Shown here: piece by piece, positions 43,601 through 56,665 of the stretch
Numbering within the stretch: position 1 is the first letter of the stretch
How the letters are laid out: each line of letters begins with the position of its first letter
Assembly: GCA_036345935.2 (NCBI GenBank)
Contig: JADWOT020000001.1
Coordinates: 27,321,027 to 27,385,026 of the forward strand
Length of the DNA stretch: 64,000 nt
Source of the DNA: Taenia hydatigena
Taxonomy: Eukaryota > Platyhelminthes > Cestoda > Cyclophyllidea > Taeniidae
Direction of reading: 5' to 3'
Translations under genes and position numbers: made by a program
The notes under the pieces: model-generated
What the model saw: only the letters and a program-made list of their open reading frames with translations
Told to the model about the DNA's origin: nothing
Databases searched by the model: none

Positions 43601-44699
43601 TCCACTAGAATCAACTCTGCAACGCTGCCCATGTATCGTAACCGCTACAACTAATTAAGTTCGCAGACTCATTAGTAGTAGTACTGCCTGGCACTAAATA
43701 AACTACTGCCGAGAGTTAGACAGACGCTCCTCAATGTGAGCAGTTACCAGTTGGTTGACGTGTAGAATTCGACACTAATTATTGCTATTGTAATGGGGCA
43801 AATTTATGGTTGTATCAAATAGGGGAGGAGGAAGCGTCTGTCACGACTGGAAGAAGCCCCTCAACGACCAACAGACCTGCCAGAGACTTCTACTGCAGTA
43901 ACCATGACTGGCGGTGTCTCGACCTGCGCTGCTTTGGCCATTGTAACTCTACTAGCCTTCGTGGCTGCTATGCTTTCGTGACTTTTCCCATGGCTCCGTA
44001 CAACCAATCATTAAGCGCCTCAGCTACTGTGACTAGTGCAGCCCCCTACTTGCGTTCATCAAAAGGGCTGTTTATTTTCTATTGCAGATTTCATTAAATA
44101 CGAAAGATAGTTAGATCGGCAATCATCTGTCCATGCAATGCCTTTACTTCCACTAAAGTGTGCAACTGCTGTAAACAAATGTTAAATGGCAACGGACTAA
44201 AGATGCTAGCATTTGCATTCGTCTTCATCGACACTGAAAGGGGTTTACCCCTGTGAGGTGGGTAATCGGAATTCACTGAACTGCAATGATGCTTATCTTA
44301 GGAGGGAATAGAAGACAACGCTGTGATGCTGGGTGTGCCCTCAAATCCCCAGTGAGAGACGCTACTGTTTCGAGCTACACACCTAGCAACACACCATGCA
44401 TTTGTCAGGTAGTTGCCTGATTGCTCAAAACATTACCACGCCTTACTGATACCTCATGAAAGAATCTCACCAGTGTAGAAAGTTGGCAATTTCTGTAAGA
44501 ATCCAGGTAAGAACATCGAATGGCGCCACTACCTGCAACAGGTGACTTACTCGATTATGCGGTCCAGCTCATGCCTGAATGACCCACGATTTGGCACAAA
44601 GCAGTTGTCTTGTGCACTCCATATTTACTATCTTCTCTTTGCGGTAAATCCATAGCTCGTCTTCGAATGTGCAAAAGAGCCCTTTGAAAGTGTTTGCTG

Positions 44700-45320
44700 G
44701 TAACTTGGACTGCCGGTTCCGTAGAGGTAGGTGGGACTGCCGACTGCCTTGGTTGGCTTAAATTTTAACCAATAGCTTTAATGAAATTGACTAACCTCGT
44801 TTATTTCTTTGAGGACTTACATTTTTGCAAGTGACCCATCGCTGCAACAGCACACGCTCGCCACCCCAAAGGACGACCACCATCATTGCACATCGACCTC
44901 AGTAGAACTGGGCAAACCCCATCAGACCGGCAAATTTGGGTCTTTCACTACCATTAACACGTTTTTATGAGGACCTGGTGAAGTAATGAATGGGTTGTGA
45001 ACATCGCATAGCAGAGAGGAACAACGAGTTGAACCAAACTCGAAGCACTGCGACAATTCAAGCATCTTCTGCTTATTTGCCATGTCGCCGATGAAATTTG
45101 TCCGCCACGTGATCTTCCGCTTTTCATCCCGAGGATGACAAAAGCTAAGAAGGAGCAGACAAGCGCTGAACTCATTGCACACCCTTTTGAACGCGTCGGT
45201 ATAATTCTGTTATTACATCCGACAATTGCACAGGATGAAAGCCATTCGTCCATCAGTGTTTCAAGTCGGACTCGTCTCCTAGTTCCTCCCTGCTGTGTAA
45301 TGTTCATCGCCTATTCACTA
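44700..45320. repeat. Fold-back formed by inverted 3.3-kb repeat fragment
   Basis: 44,700-45,060 is an inverted, more diverged copy of the first part of the 3.3-kb repeat (for example CCGGTCTGATGGGGTTTGCC in reverse), followed after a loop of roughly 170 bp by the forward copy starting at 45,240-45,325. Overlapping frames on both strands in the loop (44,954-45,307 minus, 45,135-45,353 plus) are by-products of this symmetry. Confidence 0.65.
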
Positions 45321-45324
45321 CTTT

Positions 45325-48300
45325 ACTGGATCCTTGTGAGATCGTGTTATTGACAGTGAGAGATCCAGATTTATCGGTCTGATGGGGTTCGCTCTGTTCA
45401 ACTAAGGTCAGTGCGCACTAATGGTAGCCATCCGTTGAGGTGTCCAGAAGATGGCGAGAGAGTGCTGTTGCAGCGATGGGTCGCTTTCGAAAATTTAGGT
45501 CTTTAGGGAATGGAACGAGGTCGGTTAATCGCTTCAAAGCTGCTTGTTAAACACTCAAGTCATCCAAAGGCGAGCTACCACCCCAATGATTGATGAGAAG
45601 CAGTCGGCTGTCCCACCTTCCTCTTTGACTGGCAGTCCAAGCTAACTGCAAACACCCTCAAAGGGCTCTTTTGCGTATATGTCCTTAGCGCCACTGATTT
45701 GTGTTGGTGACACTCCAGCCCCTTCCTCACCTTTGGCATATTTCCAAGTAAGCAGGCTGTGCAAGCATTGCTCCTCTGGTGACTGGGCAATCATCATGCG
45801 GAGGTCACATGCTTGTGGTCTTGATCAACATTGATGGATAAGTAACCTCCAGGTAGAGCGACCTGTACCTCTGTGTACAGTTAGTGGCTGCAATGCCAGT
45901 AGCGGTGTGTCAACAAGTTCGTAAAGGACTGCACTAGGCTCAGCATTCACCTCTCCCTACTTAGCTTTTTCTAACGTTAATGATGGGATGCTGCTCCTAT
46001 CATGGCGCAAATGTCTTGGGAGTGTTTGATTTCCCACTCACCACAAGCCAAGTTAAGGCACCAATTCGCTGTACGATGAGGGTTTCATTGTCGTGTGAAG
46101 GATAGGTGCGTCAACTACTTTCTTAACTGTCGAACAGCTGAGGTTCATTTTAGGATAGCTTACGCTTAGATGTGGTGACGTGGGGACCACGTAAGTGGTG
46201 AATGCAGTTGCAGAATGCTATTGCTACAAAGCATCAATGCGTCTTGGCATTCTGTGCTTTATCTGCTAACTGAACGCAGTTGAGGAGGAGTGGCCGCTAA
46301 CTGGGCAAACACAGACATTCTAATAGTCCTCTCCGAAGGACAGCTGACGGCGCTCTTTGATTGATAAGTGCTAGAAGGTGGTTTGGTTAATGTTGGACTG
46401 AATTTGAATGCTAGGTAGGCAGCCGGCTGGCCCATTAAACGATACACTGGCACTGCGACATGCTACTCATTAGTTAGTTAGTAGCTATGCGTTGTGTGTG
46501 AATGTTTTCCAGCCCACTAAATTTGCCTTTTATATGGATCGGTAACTGGTTGGTGCAGTTTGTTTGTGAGTCCGTGGTGCTGCCGTTATGCAGATTGATG
46601 GCCGGAGGAATTTACTGTGGTAAAGGTTAGCAGTGCAGAGAAGTCTGAAGAGCGTCATGTTTATTGCCGCCACCATCCACTTTCCTGAATGCCCTGAATG
46701 ACACAGCCAACTATATTATCCTCTTGTCACTACTTCCCTATATCGGTAGGTCGACGACCATTTGGAGACCAAGCCTGCGCCATGCTTCTGGCAGCAATCG
46801 AAACTCACTTGACGTGTCAATTAACGTTTGTGTCATCCAAAGTCAATCCAAAGGCATTATAACCATCTTAACCAAATCCCTTTCAGCCCACCTAAGCCTG
46901 AAATGCATTGCGTAGACACCACCAATGTTAATTGACATCTCGAGATGTAATTTCGCCACCGGCCTTGTCGTGTTGCAACGCCATTGCTTGCATTGTTTTG
47001 CACTGCAATGAATTCGGTGGGTAATCATAAGCCTGTCATTTAGGCGCGCAAGTTATTGAATGCCTGTCTGGTCGAATCGGCAAACCAACTAATCATTCAC
47101 CTCACCAACTGCTAGCAACTGTGCTACTGTGTCAGTTTTCTCTGGAGTAAGTCGACACCACCATTGTTAATTGAGATCCCGAGATGTGGTTAATCCTCCG
47201 CTCAATAGTGACGAAGTTGCATATCATGAAGGTCCTCATTTTGACTTCTGTGTCCAACACAGCTGTGGCGTATTTTAGGTCGTGGAATGCTTGGCGGGTA
47301 GGTGAACCCATTGTGAGTCACTGTCTCCACTTCTTGTCTCGAGGCATCCGTTTGACTCAATTAATCTCCACTGTGAGGCAAGTCTTTCCCTGTGAAAACC
47401 AACTGTTTTTGGGATGAAGCTATCGGTGCTGCATTCTCTGCTTAGCTTCCATTAATAGATAATTGTCGGTTTCCTTGTCAACATCCGATAAGTCTAGAGC
47501 TAGAATGAGTGTGGGCAGACGGATTGCTGAGAGGTCGACTGCTTTAACTAACACGATTGGAGATGTTCTGCGCTGACACGATTGAATCATGCAGAGTTCT
47601 TTCGAGTGGGTCGAGAAACTGCTGGAAAATAATTTTAACCTGAAATAATCACCTCTCAGTGCCTATGCCTGTGCAACCTATGGTCATATGTCCATTTGTT
47701 GCATGTGTCATCCCGACGACTCTATGCAAGGTCTAAAGTCATCGAAAGCGAGAGCATTTGGCTAGTTGGAGAGGAAGACGACAGTTTAATGATGAGAAGT
47801 AAAGTGAACTGGTGGCGACAACTGTTGTGCATATTGGTAATTCCAGTGGATTATGCACATCACTTACTGTTTCCTTCTATTTATTCCATTAATCTCGACC
47901 GCTACCCACAGGTGACCTTTGCGTCCCTCACACCTATTCAACTACCCACCTCCGAAGCACCATTGCTTATCCCATCCCCTTTTAGTCGATACTTCCCCTA
48001 AAATAGTTAATGAAACTAGCACTTGGTTTGGCTAAAATTTTATTTGAATCATACCACAATGCCAGAGTGAAAGAGGACAGAAAGTAAGGAGCACTTGCAA
48101 CCAAGCAGCAAAAAATGCAAAGAAAAATTTAAATTGACAATACCACCTTCACTGCCAACATGTCACCAGGTTGACTGCATTGCAACAGCAGTTTACCATT
48201 GCAAAAGCTAGGTTCGTGCAGAAGAAGGCTGTGCAGACTACTTCATTCCCCGATAGCGTCAGCACCAAACTACCGAACAATGAAACTTGCGACGGTGTAG

Positions 48301-48685
48301 CTACCTTGTCTGTCGTCGACGAGAAGACAAGGTTTTGGAAATGAATTGCGTGCAGAACAAAATCCGATCACATGAGCGTGACGGACGCGAGTAGGTGGAT
48401 TATATGGACGGCCTCCAGACAGAGCGAAGCTGTTCCTTTTTGTGCTTTTATTGGGTGCAATGGCCGCAGTTTACTAACGCATTCGCGAAAGTGTACAATA
48501 GATTAAGCGATTGCCGCTTCCACCTTGGCATTCGTGTCGATGCGATGAAAAGATTAGGCTAAGAAGCCTCATTCACTCATTGTCCGTCCCTCACATCTTC
48601 AGTGATTTTGACCCTTCGCCTACTCATTACCACAGAGGTGCAGAAGAAGCGGTTGAAGTGCAAGTTGCAGCAAAATCACTTTTTT
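45325..48685 (+). repeat. 3.3-kb direct repeat, copy 2
   Basis: This is the partner of 2,203-5,492. It lies immediately right of the palindrome and fold-back, while copy 1 lies left of the conserved genes. The copies are 43.1 kb apart in the same orientation. No selection on any frame was seen. Confidence 0.8.
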
Positions 48686-50250
48686 GAATCATACAATCAT
48701 GCAAAAGGGTAGGGAGCTGGAGGGTGGTAAAGAAGGGACAAATGAGGACATTTGCTCCTCGCTCATCATTGCACAAAAGAAGCTTTAGTATTGAGTCTGC
48801 GACACATTTCAATGGATTCGTTAATTTCTGTGACCGCATTCGCGCATCCTCTTGTCCTCATCTTCCGCATAGGTTTTATTTCCTCAAAAAGACTAGGGTG
48901 AGAGCAGACAAGGAACATTCTTCATCGGTGCTATGATGCTAGTTCAGTGAATATTCCACTTTGCTGAAGGCAGATGAAGACTGTTCGGCAGCCAGAGACG
49001 TGTTCGTCGAACGCATCTCGCCTAACTCTGAGGACTAATTAGCTAAAGCGTATATAATGCAAACGTGTCGACCTGACGAAGTGGCTACACATCCGTCTCC
49101 ACTAATGATGCTGCGGTCAGTCTGGCCGTAGAATTCAGCAGTGTTGCAACAGCACCAATCGCATTAACAGTGGCGGTGAAGCAACAGCACCGATCCTGGT
49201 CCACCAACCAATTGGACCGCAGAGCTGCAAGGCAACGAGGGGATCCCAGACGGTGCAGTTATAATTGATTAAGAGCAAAATTGAAATGATTAATTGAAGT
49301 TAGTGTTGCACACACGAAAGTTGGCAATAGTGACTTCCTCAAGACTGTATTTGAACTTTTTAAGAAGAAACGTGAGATGAATGCGTGACTGAGTAAAATG
49401 ACTTGGCAGAAAGGAATATCGTGGGATTCTTTGTCGTCTCACTGGTCGCCATCGTCAGATCATGCCATTAGTTAATAAAAGGAGAAGATTGTGCTCCCAT
49501 GTCTGGGTGGACGATGGCCCATTCACTGCCTTGTTGGGATGATGACATCCGATCTCTTCACATTTCCAGAGTTTTCAAGATGGATTTAGAGACAATCGAC
49601 ACCAGAATTTACTCCTCTCTTTCGTCGTCAGTAGAGCTGTTCAAAGGTAACTTTAGGGATTTTGGACAGATTGAAAGCAATGCACCTTCTCCTTCTGTCC
49701 GGAGCGGATGCCAGAGTCTCAAAGACGGGGAGCTAAGTGCTCTCTCCCTCGTGACAGGATGTGGTCAACGAATGCTCTTCAACCTCCTGTGCGAGTGCCT
49801 GTAATTGCACTCCACTATGGACAGTCAAGTACGCCTCTTAAGTGAGGAGTTGGAGGAAGGCGAAAGTTCAGGCTTGTAGGTCATCTTGGGGCAAATTCGC
49901 ACACACTAGACCAGGTTGTAATGTTTAAACTTGGCGTAGATGTATAGCACCTCGCTGTAGGTTAGTTGAAGTCGTCGGAAATTTCTCTGCTTCGACGATC
50001 AGTTTGCAAGCTACACAGCCATTTTAACATTTCGATGACTCGACGATGTGAGACAACGCATTCGTCTGCTGAACTTCTCTTTGCGCCTACCCAGCATTCA
50101 GGCAGCTTGCTTGTTTACTTACGTGGGAAGGTAGGTGTGTGTGTGGCTCGTGACTGAAGTAGGTGGACTGTGGGAAGGAGACCGCGACAAGACCGGGATG
50201 TACCTTGCTGAGTGTAGTGCGTGTTATGTGGCACACGTAGTATCGCCTTT
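48686..50250. other. Repeat remnants and one exon candidate
   Basis: About 48,960-49,130 is a reverse copy of the short inverted-repeat element family (TGTTCGTCGAACGCATCTCG...GAGGACTAATTAGC). Apart from the exon candidate at 49,570-49,646 nothing is recognised. Confidence 0.4.
49570..49646 (+). CDS. Candidate small exon
   Basis: CACATTTCCAG precedes and AAAG/GTAACT follows a 77-nt stretch containing ATGGATTTAGAGACAATCGA, read as MDLETIDTRIYSSLSSSVELFK. The sites are good but no partner exon was found and the family is unknown. Confidence 0.2.
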
Positions 50251-50254
50251 TTAT

Positions 50255-50580
50255 TAAAAGAGGGAAAATCTAGGAATGCTTAGAAGTTGCTTCAAATACT
50301 GCAGCTCATCAAGAGTAGCGATCGTGGCACCTACTCGTTCCCCTCTCCAAATAGTCCAGCTTCCTCTGCCCCCCCTCTTCTACTCACTCATGCAATCCTG
50401 TGATGCCCTAACAAGTCCCCACCAATCAATTCTTTAAAATCAAAACCTGTTTTAAACTTCCGTTTGAGCAAAAAATAGCATCGACCTTCAAGACACTCAT
50501 GCTACTCATCTTAATCTCTCTTAAGTATTCGCTGCTCATTTAACTTCTGATCCGTTTGGCTATCTCAACTACCTCGTTAA
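50255..50580 (-). pseudogene. Relative of the 29.8-30.2 kb exon region
   Basis: The minus strand reads IATLDELQYLKQLLSI then runs into TAA, so the exon is truncated relative to 29,817-29,948. The flank aligns to 29,930-30,190 in the same orientation (CTCACT...CCTAACAAGTC, then a pyrimidine-rich stretch). Third-position bias in the DELQYL core shows it was once under coding selection. Confidence 0.4.
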
Positions 50581-50829
50581 CAAATTTTCCCAAACAGTGG
50601 TTTCTCAGAGGAACTCAGAGTCGAGAGCTCGCAGCAATGGGTTCTAATGAGCAAGGAGACAGAAAATATTCCCCTTAATTGTTCCTCTCTGTCTCTTATC
50701 TCCCTAGTGGATCCCAGTGCCACCAAAATTATGAGGACTTTCTTAGGTCGGAAAGACACCTCTATGGATATCTCTGACGCAAGGTACTGCGACAATAAAG
50801 CTGACTCAATGGTTGCCAAGGTAAAGTTG

Positions 50830-51770
50830 GACGAGGCCTAAAAAATGCATCGAGGCTGGTAAATGCACATTTAAAAGTCAATTGGATTGATACTTGGCTC
50901 ATACTTTCTATGACCATGATTTGCTCATCGTACAGCCAAACCCAAGACCGAAACCTTGTGCCTTAGTGAGTTGATGCCACAACTAGGCTTGTGGTCAGTA
51001 AGACATCGCACACCCTCAAGACATTGGTTCCTACCAAGTCCCGGCAATGGCTTGCAGTTGCACAAAGCTGTCGAGTGGGGAAAAGGGATATCTTCTTTTG
51101 GATGCTTTGTTCCATCATCGCTTAGAAACGTCCACTGACATCTACCACCGTGCATACTAGCCATAGCCTAATACACCCATTCCCGCCTTACTGAAGGTTT
51201 CGAATCCTTTTATTTGACAGTATCACGAACGAATGCCAAGTTAGTCAACCGGTAAACGTGAGGTCGATACCTGAAAGTGTGAGTGGGCCACATGTTAGAC
51301 CTGATCCGAAACGTTGCAGTCATAATGTGTGAATACATAACGATAGTGTTGGTAACATTTGAAAAACGCAAGTGAGCTGACACTCGTGCGTCGTGACTGG
51401 GTAATTGTTTAGTACAAGTGAATTGCAAAAACCGATAACACACTCTTCTGAAGCTCCTTTCAAACAGTCTTTGGCCAAATTGAGGAAAAGTCATCTTCCA
51501 TGCAGAGTAAGGCTGCTCCCTGGTACCCCGTTTCCATCTGCAAGGTCAGAAGCTTTTCGACATCCGTAGAAGTGTGTACAATGGAGTTTGTGTTTATCTC
51601 TTCCTTCTTAGCCTCCGATTACTTACTCTACTCGTCGCAAGGGAACGGGAGTAGCCTTACGCTGCTTGAAAGTTATCTTTGGGTGAGCAATGCGTTGTTG
51701 CATAGGTTTTGTAGCAAGGCAGCCATGCAGTACGACAAAAGGGGCACATTGTGATAGCCCGCTGAAGCCA
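50830..51770 (+). repeat. 0.95-kb inverted repeat, left member
   Basis: This is inverted relative to 57,170-58,160 over its length, with shared blocks such as CATGATTTGCTCATCGTACA, CATCTGCAAGGTCAGAAGCTT and TACTCTACTCGTCGCAAGGG. Frames in the two copies (51,500-51,754 plus, 57,173-57,459 minus) align partly, but only with frame changes. A third fragment lies near 63,640-63,760. Confidence 0.7.
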
Positions 51771-54334
51771 CTTCATAATTAAATAGATCTTATTTGGGAG
51801 AGAAAGTTTAAGGCGAAGATAGGGCTACCTTGTTTTCTTTGCATCGAGCAGAATGCGAACAAGCATTGAGCAATCAACTGGTGGTGCAATGAACTAGTCA
51901 GAGTGATGAGGGTTGTGCTGGCTCGGAGAGTACCCATGAGGTGAGCGACTGCACTGGTTTGTTAGCTGTTTACTACTAATTATTTCATGAAGCAGCAAGT
52001 GATATAGCCTTATGAAGGCCTTAAATCTAGAAGTTAAAGTCTCCTTTCTTCTGGTGCTTCTCTCTTATTGGCGCCATCTGGGGCGTCAATGAGACCTGTG
52101 AAGCCTGGCGAGCTCCACACCAACTTAAAATTAAATCCGTCTGAATACTAGAGACTCAGTAGTCAGTTCTGCTGCCCTGTCTTTGTTCTGATTAATCGTT
52201 GTGGTTAGGCAGGTGATAGGTGCTGCTGTTAGGAGGCCGAGATGCATGCACACGCGCCGCTCTGCTGATCAGAACGGGCCAGATCAGCCACCATCACAAC
52301 CACTTCGACAAACACGCTTCTCCATATGGAACCTTTGTCATTCCCCTTTGAGACAGAAAGGTGATCGCTTCGCCTGCTCTCACTCTACCATTTTTGGGAA
52401 CGGTACATTTCAATGTACCTGTTAGAGGAGAGTGAACAAAAATAGCAATCTAGCTAATCCGTTTACGAGGAGCGTAAGCCTTACTGCCCATGAAAGCCAG
52501 CGTGGCCAGGAATAATGTAATCAGGTCAGAGAAGGAACAAAAATTCAAATAGCTATGGCGAGATGATGCAAGACCTGTTAATTTAGCCTATCAGGGCAAT
52601 ATCCATAGCATTATAAATGCGGATTTCTTTGTTCGTTCGGATGAAATGAGGAGAACGGTAGAACTTGTGCTCTGCAACACATGTGCTACGTCTAAATGAC
52701 AATAATAATTAGTGATTGGCCTTATTCCTAATTGATTCACACTTAATGCATTTTAGTGACAACTCTCTAGCCACAGACACCATGGAGAATGAGGATGAGG
52801 TTTCTCTTTAAGGACCTAATACAGTCTTGGTAGTCCCTGCTTATTTTCGCCTATTAGCTGATAGTGTTGTGACGTTAGAAAATGATGCACCCGTGAATCT
52901 GGTCTGTGAAGCCAACTGAGTGACGTGCGCGCCTCTCCCTGCCTTGCAGCAGCAGCAAAAACGTGCCTAGTCCCCTTCACGCCACCTCGTTCATCACGCC
53001 ACCAAAGACGGAGAAAGTCATTTAAATGCACGCACCATACGCGCTTTAAGGGAAGGGTAGTCAAGTGAAGGGAGATGAAAGCCAAAGCTTATCTCACGCT
53101 CGATTTGCTTCACTCGCTTGGAGCGAAGGCATCTATAGCAGATCGCTTAAACTGCAAACATCTTTAAATTCTGCACGATTTATCTTTGTTGTTGAGAGGT
53201 TGCTTGTGTCTAAAGACACTTTATCCGGCACCATTTGTATCGTCGTCTCCCAAACTATCAGTCCTCTCATGTCAATACACTCAATCCTCAGTTTATAGAC
53301 TCGGAATTTAGTTTCTGTGCGATGCCGCATTTGAGTCCTGGTAGTCGGCGCCACAAAGAGAACAACTTCTCTTTAGGTGGTTGAATGAATAGTCCTCCCA
53401 GTTGGACAAAATGCGGTCAGGGCTTAGCAGTGCTGAAATTTTTGTCACTATCTGATTTCATGAATGCCTTGAATGCTGGAGACGATCGCACACTCCACTA
53501 GCCATCACCTCTCCCACGTGACGCATTAGTGGTCAACCCGTGACCCAACCTATGTTTTACCTCCAACAGCGAGGGTGACTCATTTGGAGTCTTGGGCCGC
53601 ATTTTGTGTCATCATTGTCAACCTCAGCGTAAAGACATCATTACAAACATTTATATTTGCAATCAGTTGATGCCACATCTCCCTCGCTGACTAGTGGGCC
53701 AGTAGTTCGTGATTGTGGCTACAGGTGCGGTCACCATGCGTCACTCCTTACTAATGATTCTGCTCGAGTGAATGGCAAAAGTTAGGACTTGATGTAGCAA
53801 AAAGCTATACTTAAGTCAAACTATTGTGTCAAAATGCAAGGGAATGGGGTGAAGGAAAGGTGGATTTATCAAAGCTTTGCACTACTCCTTTTAGCTCTGA
53901 GTTGGCACTTTGTCACCGAACCATTCGCTAACGTTGACAATTCGGATGCCATTTCGGCGCGTCAGCACATTTGCACGACATGTGCTTGACGAAGTAGTCC
54001 TTAATGTTGGACGAGAAGCTGTCTGCTCTAATTTTACTCGTTTTAGGTTAACAAAAGCTGCCGCTCGTTAGTCATGTCTGTGACAAACCAACTGTTTGGC
54101 GTGGCTGTAGCTGTGGATGATCCAGTTTACCAGTTTCTCTCATTTGGCAATCGAGTGCGTAGGTTATAATGGGAGAAGGTCAAATGCCAATTAGTCATAA
54201 CTATAGTTGTCGACTAATCAATAGATCAGCAACCATGCTACCGACATAGACAATACCACCAAAGTTAAGAACCTCAGAAGCAGTTACAAACGTTTATTTG
54301 AAATTGGTTTACACTCCACTGATTAACTAGCCGT

Positions 54335-54790
54335 CTAAGAGGAACATGGGCAATATGATCTTCTCAATGTTGGACGAGAAGCGTTCGACGAATACTCTTC
54401 TCCAAATGGAACTGTCGTCATTTCCCTTTGAGACAGAAAAGTAATCGTTTCGCCAGCTCTCACCCTGCCGTTTTTGGGAAAGAAAGTTGAGTCTGTCACA
54501 CATTACAATGTACCTGTTGGAAGACGAGAGTAAACAAAAACAACAATCTAGCTACTCCGTTTACGAGTAGGACCACCTTGCTTCCCTTGTTAAAAGTAAA
54601 CTGAGAGCAAGAAGCAAGCGCTCTTCAATTTGACACAATAAACAGAGCAGAGCGACGAGAGTTGCGCTGATTCGAGGAGTATCATTCGGCATAGAAGGCA
54701 GATGACGACGGTTCCGTAGCATGAAGCGTATTCGTCGAACAATTCTGATCTAACATTGAGGACTACTTACTCAAGTATATCTATCGCAGA
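54335..54790 (+). mobile_element. Fold-back member of short inverted-repeat family
   Basis: The left end has GTTGGACGAGAAGCGTTCGA...CTTCTCC and the right end has the reverse motif (AGCGTATTCGTCGAACAATT...AACATTGAGGACTACTTACT). The interior (54,395-54,570) matches 52,310-52,475 (TTTGAGACAGAAAGGTGATC-like), and the right half matches the reverse of 15,585-15,850. About 455 bp, no open frame. Confidence 0.55.
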
Positions 54791-56394
54791 TGCGCCGATG
54801 TAATGAGGCGGCTAGAGAACTGTCTCTTTTGCCACGTGACGCGGCAGCCAATCTGGTCGTCATAATCGGCGGAGAAGCGTGCGTGTCAGCGAATCCTCCA
54901 CCCCGCGATAGCATCCGTCCTTCGATGAGCGTGCATTATTCTCACCACTTAACCTCGTTCATGTCACCAGTGATGGAAAATGTCCTCTGTCTGCACTCAA
55001 ACTACTGGTTTTGGAGGAGTAAAGTGAAACCAGAAACCAGTCATGAACGCTGGTTGGTCAGCTATTTATCGAGCTCGCTTCCTAGTCAACCCTCTCTCTG
55101 ACTGCAATACCAGCATAAAGCAATTTGGGAGGCGTGTCAATCGTTGTTAATAACAGCATACTGTGGGAGGCTGGATATCGCTTAAAGGATCTCACAGACG
55201 AAACACAAGAATAAGAACTGAGAACCGAGACACAGTCTTTACACATCAGTGATACCATCGTGGGTATTGAGTTGCAGTAGCCTCCACGTACTTTTCATTG
55301 ACATGCAAGATGTCCACCAAAAATGCCCTTAGATGGTTCTCTGTTACTTTTACTCTTAATGGCTCATTGGCGTCCAAATTTTCAAAAATAACCGACCAGA
55401 AGAAGGAAAGCAATAGCATTGATTAGACGCAGGAGGGCGGGGTGTTATGGGTTCTCACAGTCCCAGTGAACCCAAAGTCTTTCGACAATTGCTCACAGGT
55501 CTAGAGCAATCAGTAAACATCAATACGCTTAAGTGAAACCACCCAGAACATGGACTTATCTGTAGGCGCCTTCGCCGCTGTCTGGTTTCCTTGCCAGCTC
55601 CCATTCACTTAGTCGCACCTTGACTCGTTCGTTAAATGGGTAACAATGGCTCTGTCTTCAGGCCTCTATCCAATGAGTTCCTCCATTCTCGTTTGACCAA
55701 ATCATCTACCTGGCCTACCAACTGCTCAACTGATTAGTTTCTATCGCTGCCTACCCCATTAGAGTGTCTACGTTCTCTGGAGACGTTGATGCCAACCCTC
55801 CAGACCTTGATGTCTTCATGACGAAGATGCCAGCATTGATGTGGCTCATTACAGATGGGTGGATTAGAACTGATGGATGAGTACATCCGAAGAACTGGGA
55901 GCTATTGTAGCGAAACGCAGACGATAGTCTCAAAATCTGAGGTAAAATTCTTGTCATCCTTCTACTTCGATTATCTTCACAGTGGAAAGTTGTGAACGTA
56001 ATCAAAGTAGAAGGTAGGTAAGAATTTTATATCAGATTTTAAAACTTCCACTTCCGTTTTTGTTGCTGTTTTACGACAAAAAACTCACGTTTTGGCAAAA
56101 TTAATGGTGTTCGACAATGAGCTCCGATTGCGAAGAAGAGGTTGGATCCTAAAAACCCAAGCTGATTGCATTGCATTACATAAGCTATGCAACGCCCACT
56201 TAAGGAGGGCAAAGTGCGCAAAGCAACTTCCTGTTCGCCAACGTCTTCACTTCGCCGAAACGTGAGAATAGCGATGTGGTTGGCTCATTGCTCGTAAGGG
56301 TGACGAAAAAACTTGAAATTTGTGTGCGTGGTAGCGAGTTGTCAAGACGGCGATGTGAGTCGCTGTTGCGAGCATGGATTGAATGTAACGATGC

Positions 56395-56665
56395 AATGTT
56401 TAATAAAAGCTTCCTTTCAACTCTTAGTTAAATTTAAGATGTATTTGGTGGTCATGTTGTGAGAGCGAGCGATAGGCTGAGGTGAGGAGAGCAAATGGTC
56501 AAAGAAGAGACATGGGAGAAAATGGGATGACGCGATTTGTAGCTGAAGAGAGGGGAGCATGTAGCAACGTGCTCGTAGAGTTAAATGCATGGATTCGAAA
56601 GTTGTGGGATTATGAAATTCACCAAATTAATGGTCACAAGATTTAGTGCCATTCCACTAGACATC
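56395..56665 (-). repeat. Dispersed repeat, partner of 15.2-15.4 kb
   Basis: Reverse complement of 15,165-15,440, including AAGCTTCCTTTC, the GAGAGCAAATGGTCAAAGAAGA block and ATTAATGGTCACAAGATTTAGTGC. Confidence 0.65.

Larger units (their letters stand above)
35741..44640 (-). repeat. Right arm of large imperfect palindrome
   Basis: This arm is the inverted counterpart of 19,060-34,375. Right-only sequence spans about 41,655-43,600. Gaps relative to the left are listed there. Outer homology ends near AAGACAACTGCTTTGTGCC (44,605-44,636), which matches 19,085-19,110 in reverse. Confidence 0.85.

Noticed and set aside
44954..45353. Overlapping frames on both strands at the fold-back
   Set aside because: They mirror each other because of the inverted repeat; at most one could be real and none has support.
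54790..55101. 103-codon plus-strand frame
   Set aside because: Begins inside the short inverted-repeat family and shares its sequence with repeats at 49.1 and 59.9 kb.
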